DNA from: Mauremys mutica
Taxonomy: Eukaryota > Chordata > Testudines > Geoemydidae
Direction: 5' to 3'
Assembly (NCBI RefSeq): GCF_020497125.1
Contig: NC_059075.1
Coordinates: 104,447,222 to 104,511,221 of the forward strand
Length of the DNA: 64,000 nucleotides
The notes under the pieces were generated by a model. It did not search any database. It was not told the origin of the DNA and worked only from the letters and a program-made list of their open reading frames with translations. Both the position numbers and the translations under genes were made by a program. This document shows, one piece after another, positions 24,501-36,500 of this stretch (positions are counted from its first letter, which is position 1; every line of letters starts with the position of its first letter).

Positions 24501-27500
24501 CCTGTGGTGAGGATGAAGAAGGTGTTGGGAGGAGGCCATGGGGAAGTAGCCCAGGGAGTTATAGTTGTCGCACAGCTGTTCCAGGAGGCACTCTAGACAG
24601 CTGCAGTCCACAGGGCCCTGGGCTGGAACCCGGAGTAGAGGGCGGGCCCGGGTTCCCCACAAACCTCCCAACTCCTGATCAGACACAGGAGGAATTGAGG
24701 GGAAGGTCTCTGGGCTGTTCCCTGACCCACATGGTGAATCTCTGAGGTGAACACATCCGCCAATAAGCACAGGACCCACCAAGATAGAGGAGGAACTTTG
24801 TCACAATAGATACATGCTTCCCCTCAACACTTCTGCACAAGTGCTAGTCACAATCTGGCCCTAACTGTCTGTGTATTTTCCCATAATTTTTCAGTGCAGG
24901 TTGCCCGAGTCAGATATTTTGGCACATAATCTCCTTCGGTACTCTACTCTCATACAGCTTTTGGGGTTAATCTAGTTTTCTCCCAAGGGATAACTATAAT
25001 ATTGCTTTCTGATCACTGGAAGGTATATCCTTCTTCTAATCCATCCCTCTGGAGGCATTTTAGTAGCTGACATGAGTGATTAGGTGCATTCCTTTTGTAA
25101 TTTACACACTTACGAAAATCCAGCTTTGCTCAGTTTAACATTCTCATTTGTCTGAAATTCCCTGACTGGAATGGGAGATCTCCAGTGGCCACACAATTTT
25201 AATTTGCTAAGTGTTTACTCAGCAACATTCATAATTTCACCCACTACCTACCCATGTTTTCTGAGAAATGGAGAACAGACATGCACCCCTGTATTACTAG
25301 AATATTTCAAGCACACACATTGTCTACTTTGCTCATGAACATCTTAAAACAGGAAATAACATCTTTTTTTTGGTTGTTGCTTAGTATGTTGGTATGTCTT
25401 TTGCTGAGATTGGTGGGATATAATTCAGGGCTTTCTATTATGTAAAACATCCTGGGAATTCAGTCAGGATGTTTTGTTTTTTTTATGTGAGCATGTCTGG
25501 ATTATATATAGGCTTGGAAGAATTAGATTTTTATTGGTAAATGGCAGTAAATATGGATTTCACTGTACACGCAAATCAATGAGAAAATATTTCCATTGAT
25601 AATTGAAATTAACACATAGGCAAGGTAAGAAAAATGCTGCTTGAGAACTTAAGGATATTTACTTTGTTTATTTTGACAAGTTGATGTTGACAATTTTGTG
25701 TTTTAATGGTTATAAAGCTGTAACTGTTTGGATCTCAACATCTGCTGTCATTAAATAATTATTGTCTGACACACACCTCTTCCATAATTTCCTGTGAACA
25801 TTTAAATACATAAACATTTAAAAATATTGCTTACAATACATCTATATTATCTGTCAAGATTATAAAATAAAAATTGAGTTCTGCCAAGCCTAGTTATATA
25901 GCAACCACAGTTATGAACCGGGGACATTGAGTTTACTACACAGCTATGAAACCCATACATTACTTGGTTAGAAGTATATGCTTTCTAAAGAACTTTGGGC
26001 TTGATTTTTTAAAAGTGTTGAATGCTTGCAACTCTGTTTGAAGTTACTGGGATATGTAGGTGCTCATCAGACCCAATCTGTTTGGTTTTTATCTAATTTT
26101 GAATGTAGAATATATAACGCATGGCTCTGCCTGCATATCAACTCTTTTACACAGAATATAAAAACTTGTGCATTTATTGAAAATGGTATGTAAAGTATTC
26201 CCTCCTCCCGTCGCTATCAGATTTAAGCAACTGCAGATTCTCCCACTGGAACAGGATACACATGCTTAATAATTTATAGCAAATGTAATTTAGTAAATTC
26301 ACTTGCTACTACCATAAAACCAGTGTTTCTCATAGAAATAACAATTCAGGGATATTATACAGACTGGCATTGTTAAAGGATAACACTAGGTGGCAACAGG
26401 TACACTCTTTTAATATACAAAATGGGGAAGATATTAAAACTTGATTTACACATTCTTTTCTGCTCTATGAGAATTATTATTTTTATCAAGCAAAAGGGGA
26501 CTTGTATTACTAGTAATATTATAACAACTACCCATAAGTGCAGATGTACCTAGGCTGAAGAGACAAATTTCTGACATCTTTTGGAAAAGAGCAGGGCCGG
26601 CTCTAGCAATTTCGCTGCCCCAAGCATGGCGGCACGCCGCAGGGAGCGCTCTGCCGCTCGCCGGTCCCGCGGCTCCAGTGGACCTCCCGCAGGCATGCCT
26701 GCGGATGCCCCACTGGAGCCGCGGGACCGGCAGACCCTCCACAGGCATGCCTGCGGGAGGTCCACCAGAGCCGCCTGCTGCCCTCCTGGCAACTGGCAGA
26801 GCGCCCCCCGTGACATGCCGCCCCAAGCACGCGCTTGGCGCGCTGGGGTCTGGAGCCGGCCCTGGAAAAGAGTCACGTGTCTCTAAACAAGTGTAAAATA
26901 GCAGTGAATTAAAGAGCCTGATACTTCACACTCCTCACTGAAGTGAAAATCAGTGGGAGCTTTTTCAGGACAGAAGTCTTGAATACCACCCTAAAAATAG
27001 AATCATACATGGTAGCAAAACATATTTTCAAGTAATAAACACTGCTCCCCAATCTCTAACTCAAACGTTGTGTGGTGCAACTGCTCTGCGTCAGGTTGCC
27101 CAGGTAGCATAATCTGGCCTGGTGTCCAGTTTAACCTGCTAAGGAAGGCTCATATAATGCACTCTTTCCTTGCTCCCACTGCCAGTGCGACCAGAGAAAA
27201 GGGGCTTGGGCTAGGACACCAGAATGATATGGTGACCCCTGGATACATTTTTGGTTCCCTATAGTTGTTGAAGTCTAGCAGATCTTTGAGAAGCCCTGAG
27301 GCTCATCTAACATGGCACAGGGGGACTTGCGTGCAAACAGATAGCGCAGGATCAGGCTAGCGCAAAGGAGAACTTCAAGCAATGCTAGGTTTGTAATGAA
27401 AGAGATGCTGGGGCTCAAGCAATTGTTTTATTTTCAGAACTGATGCAGCAAAGCCAGAGGTGCCGGGCTATGAACTGCCAGGCTTAGAGGTGCTGGGACG

Positions 27501-30500
27501 CAGCCCTGGCACAAATTAAGCACTGGCCTTCAATTATCTGTGTGTGTGTGTTGTTTTTCTTCTTAACACTTCCTCTATGAAATGGCATCATTATTTAATA
27601 AATCTGTGAAGACACTACTTATTAATGAAAATTTACCAATTTTCTTCTCTGGTCCATGCACAAGAATTTCACACTTTCCCTAACTGCTTTTGCTATTTGT
27701 ATTTCAATTTTGTGATTTTAATACCTTTTTAATAAACACTGTTCCACAAAGATGCTACTAAGGTGATGCAGGTGATTTTTAAATTCACCATAGTATTGAT
27801 TTCATTTAACAGGACACCCTTTTTTAAAGTAACGTGTGAACTGTGATTGTAGTTTTCCAAGACTTGGAGTGGTGCTTGGTCATGATAAATAGGAGATATC
27901 TATACTACTTTTACTGTTTCTATACTGCCTTTTTACTGTTTCTGAAACGATCAACCATTAAGAATGTATTTTTTAAATGTAATGATTTCTGATTATTTGC
28001 TTGTTTGAAATGGTGTTTCAGTTTTCCTCTAAAGTAAAAGCTGTTGCACTGTACAAACCTTTTGGAAAGTCTCCTTGTGTTGCCTAATTTTGCACACCAA
28101 ATAAACTACTCTTGCTGATGCAACCTCTTTTAAAAAACATCATTAAAGTAGCACATTAAATAAAGTAGCATGTTCTTCTAAGGCTTTCATAGTAATGATC
28201 TTACTGAATCAACATTACTCACATTGGTTTCATGTTCTTTCCCTGCTGAAAATTCACAACAGTTCAGCCAGAGTTATCAGAAAAGTTATATAGTTTATTC
28301 TTTTATGAAGATTGTTTTAAAAATATTGCTGAATTGTCTGTAATTCTTGCTGCACTGTCAGTCTTCAAATTGTTTTAGTATGCACTAGAAAATAGATGTC
28401 AACTAGAATACAATGTCACATTTTCTACTGCATAGTGTAAAACAGTTTGCATATGCATTACTCTGCATGTGTAATATACAGTGGATACACTTAATGTTCA
28501 TTCCAGTTTCAGAGATACTAAAAGCTTCAAAGATATCCCCCATTTTAAATACAGTTAATAGAAATAGTAATATTTCTAAAACCAAAATGAACCTTTTAAG
28601 TGTGATCACTATAGTGTGTACGTGTGTGTGTGTATAACACACACACACACGCATGTAAATATATGTGTGCATATGCATATTGTTGTGTGTATATATGTCT
28701 CTGTATAATAAATCGTGTATTCTTCCAGATGCCAAATTTGAGTTTCCAGCCCATTCTACATGTGAATGGCGTTATGATGCCTGTACAAGCCCCTGTTTCA
28801 AAACATGCAGAAACCCTTTGGGACAAAACTGTCAGGATGTACCAAAGTAAGTATCTGCATTTTTCTAGAATAAAAGTATATAATGGTAAGTACATATGGC
28901 ACTGGATATAGTTCAGTGCCATGGCACCATATTCATTAATCAAAATTCAGTGAAGGAGGAAGTAGTGAAATTGTAGCCATTGTGGTAGCTACATTAAAGT
29001 AATGCCCTTGAATGGCAGTAATCTTTCAAGATAGTGGGTATCCTAAATTAAGAGCATCTTTGAAAAGATGTGGTAGTCAGCTAATGTCAAATAGTTCTGG
29101 CCCTGCTCCTCTCATGAGGCATTGCAGCAACCATATCTGTCCCTAACAAAACTATTGAACAAAATTTTATTCCAGAGGGCAATGGCTCTCTGGTATTTCT
29201 AAATGAAAGTCTTTATTATTGGAAGGACAAACAATCATTCCAAAGATAGAGAGTTACATAGTTCACATGTTAGCTCAGATCTGCAAGAATGGAAACATGG
29301 TCAGCTGCATCTTGAAGAAATGTCCTGAGCTGATGAGAACTAGAAAGGTCCATTATCAGGGTCCTGTGCCTTAAATTATTTAGAAATGTAGAATGCTGTC
29401 TTAAAATTTAATACTTTGTCTATAACCGACTGCTTGAATACTTAATACTATGTTTCTCTTTTAGAGTGGAAGGATGTGTCCCCATGTGTCCTCTTCATAT
29501 GGTGTTGGATGAAGTCACTCAAAGATGCGTGTATTTTGAAGATTGTATGTTCAAAAATTTTCACTTCGTTATGTTTAATTTGATATTTAACTTATGACAT
29601 TACTAGATACCTAAAGTAGTATAGCCAGAATTTTCAAACATGGGTGTCCAAAGTTAGACATCTAAGTCCATATTTAGGGACCTACATAAATGGCCTGATT
29701 TTTCAGAGATTTTGAGTCCTGGCAATATATCAGTGAAAATTAGGCCTCTTACTTAAGTGACCCAATGCAGTTTTTACATTTCTAACTTTAGATGCCCAAG
29801 TTCATAAATTTTGAGTTATCATTTAACATGCTTTACAGTTGAAACAAATTTCTTTCTTAAAATATAAGACAAATTATGAAGAAAATTAAGAGGTTCTTTT
29901 TCCATAAAACTTTCAGTAACATTAAATATATAGTCAATGCCTTCCCTAACTCTTTTTTCTTAGAAGCTCTAAAAAATATTAGAAACCTGAAGAAAGGGGA
30001 AAAAAAAAAAAGATAGGACTAGTTGACTTAATATGGATCCCTTCCACCTCTAATAGCTTAATGATTCTAGTATAATGATTCACAAACTAACATCTATTTT
30101 TGCCTGGTTTTAGGCATTGAGCCTTCATTTGATGTTCGACCTTCACCGTCCACTATGAGAACACCAACTCTTTCACATGTAACTTCCAGTTCTTTCAATG
30201 TCTCAGCTGCAGCAGTCCTGAGTAAAGTAGTAACTTCATCTCCTATACCTGAAACAAAAGACACAAAAACAACACGTGCATCAAAGTGGCAATTCAGTGC
30301 AACCATAGAAAAAACTAAATTTTCAACTGTTCTTATTCCTAATACAACCATTTTAACCACAACTATATCACCAAATGTTTCGGCATATTCAACTGGAGCT
30401 ACATCATCTGGCAAAAGCACTATTGCAATGTCTGTATCACCAAAATCTAATGTAAGCTTCCCTTCAGTACTTGATGTTTTTCCATTGACAACTCCTGCCA

Positions 30501-33500
30501 CTACAGAAATCTCTACAGGTATACAAGCAATGAGTAGTACCACTGCTAAGGTATTGAGTGCTACAGAGCCTGAGACTGTAACTACAACACATGCAATGAC
30601 TAAAATCACTGAAACAGAAGGCAAACCAACTTCTACTTTTATTTTAACTGGGACATCGTCAATAATAAGAGTAACAGAATCACCAGTCACAACTACTGCA
30701 ATATCAGAAACATCAGAAATAGGGATACGTCCCACAGTGGAAACAAAACTAAAACCAGAAAAAACTATAGCCCCTTACTTGGTATCAGCCACAGAACAAA
30801 CCACCACATATTTCACCAAATACACTATGTCACCATCTTTGGAAACCTCTTCTTATGCACCAACAGCAAATCAAACAAGAACTTCAGAAGGAACAAAACC
30901 AAGTACTGAACAAACTTTTTCCATAATAGCTAATGTCACTGAAACTTCATTTTCTCCTCTGATTACTACATTATTTACACTGAAGTCACCAATGACTTCA
31001 GAAACAACAAAAGGAACAGTTGCTTTAACCAAAGAAGAAATAAAAACCACGTTTCCCCAACTATCTACACACCCTGTTCCATTATTACATGTAACACTGT
31101 CAGTTACTGAAACTCCTACATATCTGGTTCAAAACTTGACAGGTAGTGCAGGGGTATTCCTTGCCACAACTCATGGTGCAAAGACAGCAACTCTGCAAAC
31201 TAAAGAGATGTCACCGTTGTTGTCGTCATCATCCTCAGGAATAACTGGCTTCCTATTTACAACGGGTGAAAAAGAAATAATACAAGCAACCACAAGTGTG
31301 GAGCAGCCATCAAGTTCATATTTTTCTCCATATTCACTGTATTCTAGTTCAACTACAACTGCAAAACCCAGCACCCTTCCTACAAAAAGGCCTTCATTGT
31401 CCGATATAAGTGCTGCTTCTCCAGCTTTAACAGAATCAAAAGAAACTTTGCAAACAGCATCAACTACTGAATATCCACCATTCATAGTTCTAAATATGAC
31501 AGAAACCCCGACTACTTTATACACTAAATATCCTGTTTCATCTCCTACTGCCAGAGCTATTCCTTTGTCCACAAAAGTAACATCTAAAATAACAGGCCCC
31601 TATGAATTATCAGCAAAGCCAACTACATTCTCACAAAGAACATCTACTGAATACAAATCACCTCTATTTCTTAATACAACAAAGATGAGCATTGCACCCT
31701 ACACTATTAGAATGACATCAGCAACAAAAACATCTGCTTTAGCAAAAGAAATCATGGATTTGGTCCCTACAATTCCATTGGTAACTAAACAATTGGAAAC
31801 AATGCAAACAACATTCATCACTGAATCTCCATATACTCTTCTTAATGAGACTAAAACAACAAGGATCATTGTCCATCCAGATGAAGCACAAACAGAAAAA
31901 ATTACTAGTGTACATACCAGAAAGCCAGCTACGTTTTCATCACCACCAGCAAGCTCCCAACCACCTTTCATTACTCTGCTTCCACTATCCACATTTAGAA
32001 AAGAGATATCAACGACAGCCACTAGTTCTATGCACACATCATCTGAAGCTACTGTTACAATGACCATAACTTTATACCCAAGAACATCAGTAGTAAAATC
32101 TACTTTTCCAACAGAAGGAAAGACTCCTCATTTGACTGCCTCAACCATATCCACTATAGAAGAGCAACCAAGTTCATTAACATCACCATCACCTGCGGAA
32201 CTGCCAGCAAAAGTCACTTTGAATATTACTGATGCCACAGTATCCCCATACTCTGAATTCAGCAGCAGACTAATAACTAGTAAAAAAGTGACAGCAGTCA
32301 AAGAAAGGTCAACTTTGCCCACTTCTGTTACACCTCCATTAACAAAGTCACCTCACATATTCCCTACCGCTCAGTATCTGGCAGGGACATCAGTTTCCCC
32401 ATACACTTTAACACAAAAAATACCTAAGGAGCCAGCCACTACAAAGCATCCAGTACAGACTGAAACAGTTTCCACAGTCTCAAAGCCTACAGTTAAAACC
32501 ATCAAAGAAACAGTAAAACAAACAGCATCTACAACTCAAATATCATTAATCAAAGATTATGCCTCCTTTGCTACAACTTTAGTAGGTACTTCCTCTGTTC
32601 AAACTTCATCAGCAGTGATGGTTTCTCCACAGATCAGAGAGGAATCTGCTATACCACATTTCACTACCAAATTGACAATAGAACATATTCCTTCAACTCC
32701 CAAACCTTATTTGGAAAGCAAAAAAAGTACCACAATTTACCAGCCTCCAACAGAAATTTTGACCACCACTATTCATCCAAAAGCTCTCTTTAGTACAACA
32801 GAATCTATAGGAGAATTCACCACCTTGTACCCATTCCTAACTACCTCCCGACCTGCAGTGGCTCTTTCAACGTTATCTCCTACCTCAGTAGTTCCAGCTA
32901 AAGTTCTTTTGACTACTGAAAAAGAGTCATCCTTAATTGATACTGTCTTACAGACTTACATACCAGGAACTGCCTCAGCTTTGCAGACAAAACTCCCAAC
33001 TTCAACCAGAAAAAAAATGGATTTGACTGTCAGCACAAGACCCCTCTCTTTTTCATCAAAAGTAATTACAACTTCATCACCATTAGCTACAATGAAAAAA
33101 GAATTTCCATCACTTCCTACCCAAAAGTCAGATTCCAGTTTTGAGTCCACAAAGCAGACAGCAGTTACTGAACCAATAGTTTCTAGTCAGACACCTACAG
33201 TCTCTATAGCCATATTTCCTTTATCAAAGTTAACATCTCCATCACTTATTCTACCAGAAACATCAGAAACTCCCATCACAATGGAGGAGGAGTCATTAGC
33301 AGGTGCCCTTTTAACACCAGTGATCTCAACAGCATCCACGTCAATGGGCAAAAGTGCTACAGAGAAGACTGTAGTGTTGTCTAAGCATGTGCCACTTTCA
33401 ACTACTTCCTACAGTTCCACATTCCAACCAGGAACAGTGTTACCAGCTACCACACGTTCTTCGACTACAGCCACTGTTTTAGCACCTTCATCAGTAACTA

Positions 33501-36500
33501 GTGTAACAGCGGAAAACATCACTACAGCATCAGCTACTTCAGGGAAAACAGCAGCAATAAGAGAAGCCCTCACCACCTCATTGTTTTCAGGGAAACCCAT
33601 ATATTTTTCTGTTGCTTCAGAAAAAGCCATCACCTCTGAAACAGCAGAGCCTGCAGGGCCGGTACTGGTTACAAAACCACAGTCTCTTCATACGCCAGGC
33701 GTCACAGATTTGATTACCCCCACCTTAAAAACAACACAGACGTTTCATTCTCCATATTTCACAAATATAACTGCTATACCTCCTCCTAAACTAGGTGTAT
33801 CGGTTTTGTCCACCATATATTCATCCTCTGAGCAAAAAACTGCCTCTTCTAGTGCTGCACCATCGGGCACCACTATTCAACCCCCAAAACTTGGAACACT
33901 GTCTGTAACTGAGGTCCACACACCCTCAAAGAGTTCGTTGTTAATGATGCCAACCCACTCAAATGCTACAATGGCTGCATCAGTTCCTTCATTTGCCTAT
34001 TTATCTACCAAACCCCTTTATGAGTCTGCTACAGAGTATTCTGATGGACTAACAACAGCTGAAGGTATCTCAGGAGTCACAGCATCAGTTTTCATGCCAG
34101 CTAGAGAAACAGCAACGCTCCAAACTTGTGTAGTGAGTAACGTTGTTCATGGTTATCTCTCTGCCCATCTGTAAATAGACGGGAATGTAGATTTATGTAT
34201 GGATAAGTTCCCTTACCACTAGTGCTGAAATAATTATTTATGTGCCATATATTTTTGTATTCAGTATTAAAAAATCTATCAAACTATGAGGCCAGATACC
34301 TATCTCAATTACATGTGGGTAAATCTGGAGGAACTCCATTGCAATTAGTGGATTTCATAATTACTGCAATGTAATGCTGCTTTGGACCTCAGTTTCCAAA
34401 TGGGGTGATTTTTCATGGAATACCTTTGGCACCATGTGCCATTTATGTTCCTCAGTAGAAGGGATCCTTTGAACCACAATCTACAACTTTCTGGCGGATT
34501 GTTTTCTGTCATGACTATTCCCTAAACTTACTCAGCCATCTTTGCCATCTCTATGATCCTTGCATACTTCTCTTCTGTATTTCTGCCTGATGTATTGTCT
34601 AAATCAATAATATTGTTCTGGAATTTAGAACAGAACCGTGGTTTTGTACCATTTTCACAAATTGTGTAATTTTCAGTGGTGCTGAGCACCTACAGCTTCC
34701 ATTGCCTTCACTGGGGTTTGCAAGTGTTCAATGTCCCTGAAAATCAGGCCTACTTGTCTTTTCAGTAAGCATTCTGCAAAGTTGTGTCTTTAGTTTGATA
34801 AGAATGGTAACCTATGTCTTTTAAATATGCCTTAGCCAATTACAGAGAATGAGTGCATAAAACACATTTGCTTGGATGGACAACTAATCCAAGTTAACAA
34901 GTCACAGAACTGCCCTTACAATGCAACTCAGCCCAGCTGTGGAGTTCTAGGGCTCGCTGTTCAGATCAATGGTGACAAATGCTGCCCAAAATGGGAATGT
35001 GCATGTAAGTTTTACTTATGCAGTACTTACATTAATTCAGTTTTATAACAAATTGTTGAATTTATAAGCAGATTAAGAATTAAAGTTTCTATTTTCTGGA
35101 CTCTGGAGTAGGAATAGAAGATAGAGTTTATATACATCTTCTCTAGGTTACTCATTGCTTAATACAGCATAGAAGCATAATTCTGCTTCAGTCAAAGGCA
35201 AAACTTCTGTTGACTTAAGTGAGAACAGCATTAGATCCATAGTAGCAAACAACTGGTGCAAGGACAAGCAATGCAAGTAACTACTCAGGGTCTTTTGATT
35301 TGTAATGACTGGGAGTAGAACTCTGGGCCCTTTGAAGCACAAATACTTTAGCAGTAGGGCTGGAAAGGAAGCTAACTTTCCACTAGAGCTCCCAGTCCAG
35401 GAGCAAAACTAGAAGGGGAAGCAACTCAAGGTCCAGTGTGACTCCTACCTGTAGTGACTCCGTAACTTTTAGTAGCTTGTGGTCCATGAAAATCCACAAA
35501 CTATACCTGTATTAGTCACATGAGTCAAATTCTATTCTTGGATGCCTGCAAGAGGCTCCTATTGAAACATGCAGAATTTAGTTCTTTACTGTCCAAAAAA
35601 TAGCACAAAAATACAAAAAAAAGCTGAAAATGTTTTGCCAAGTTAGTAAACCCTTAGAGGAAATAAGATTAAATCATACATTTATGCAATTTTATTTGCA
35701 TGCTTTATATTGCTCACCAAAACAAGGAAATAAGTTGGGAAATGCCTTTATTTTATTTATTTTTTAACCAGGTCGTTGCACATTTTTCTTTGATCTGAGC
35801 TTTGTAACCTTTGATGGGAATCATTTGGCTTTATTTAAAGAGGCAGCCTACATTATTAGCCAAACTCAGGATGAAACTATAACCATCCATATTCTTGACT
35901 GCCAAAATACCAACATGGTAACTAACTCTGTTTTTATTCTTTATACCCTCGCTTGCTAAACAAGGTTAAACAGTACAGTGAATAAAAGTATACTCTACGA
36001 AGTTTTTATTGCATATCCTTATACATAAAGTAATATGGGATTTTAAAATTACAAATTATTAAAATACATTTTAAATATCTCTGTTTAAAAGAATACAGTG
36101 CTTTTCTTTTTTCACCTTATTGCATAAGCATAATTCCTCATGACATTACTGCAGGGTTAATGGTTAGTCAGTGTTAACCTCATAGTACAGATGGCAGAAC
36201 TGAAATATTGAGAGGTTAAATGATTACATATGTGTGTCATACACAAATATCCAGGTCTATAATAATGTGTTAAATACTTCAGTAGAGTAAATGCCAACTT
36301 TGTGTATCTTTCTTTATATGGCTTTACTGTGGGAAACTCCTGTATTTAGAATTAAACAGACTATAGTGATCCCCTCTACATTCTGTTGTATGAAGTCTGC
36401 AGGGTGATAATTAACACGTGAACTCCCTCGGGGCTCTCACCCTATCATATATTTGCAGGCTACCTGCATCTTACAATATATGAATCTCAACAGCTTAATG

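Larger units (their letters stand above)
10230..28728. other. Intron 5 (18.5 kb, the largest)
   Basis: It contains most of the mobile elements of the window, listed separately between 12457 and 27525, and no coding exon fitting the gene. The stretches 10230-12450, 12560-14000, 14230-16250, 17240-19750 (except MIR-like bits near 16640-16800 and 18535-18605), 24810-25500, 25900-26580 and 27530-28600 showed nothing I could name. Open frames here of up to about 117 codons lack homology that I recognise. Confidence 0.7.

Noticed and set aside
24378..24782. 134-codon minus-strand frame
   Set aside because: It lies entirely inside the solo LTR at 24136-24805 and has no recognisable protein motif.
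26446..26896. Five overlapping open frames of 70-126 codons on both strands
   Set aside because: They arise from the GC-rich MITE at 26592-26864, which has few stop codons in any frame.
30094..30735. 213-codon minus-strand open frame opposite exon 8, and similar ones at 31171-31572 and 31699-32067
   Set aside because: These are shadows of the Thr/Ser-rich exon: ACA/ACT/TCA codons read backwards give Val/Ser/Gly codons and few stops. The plus-strand frame has splice sites and domain context.
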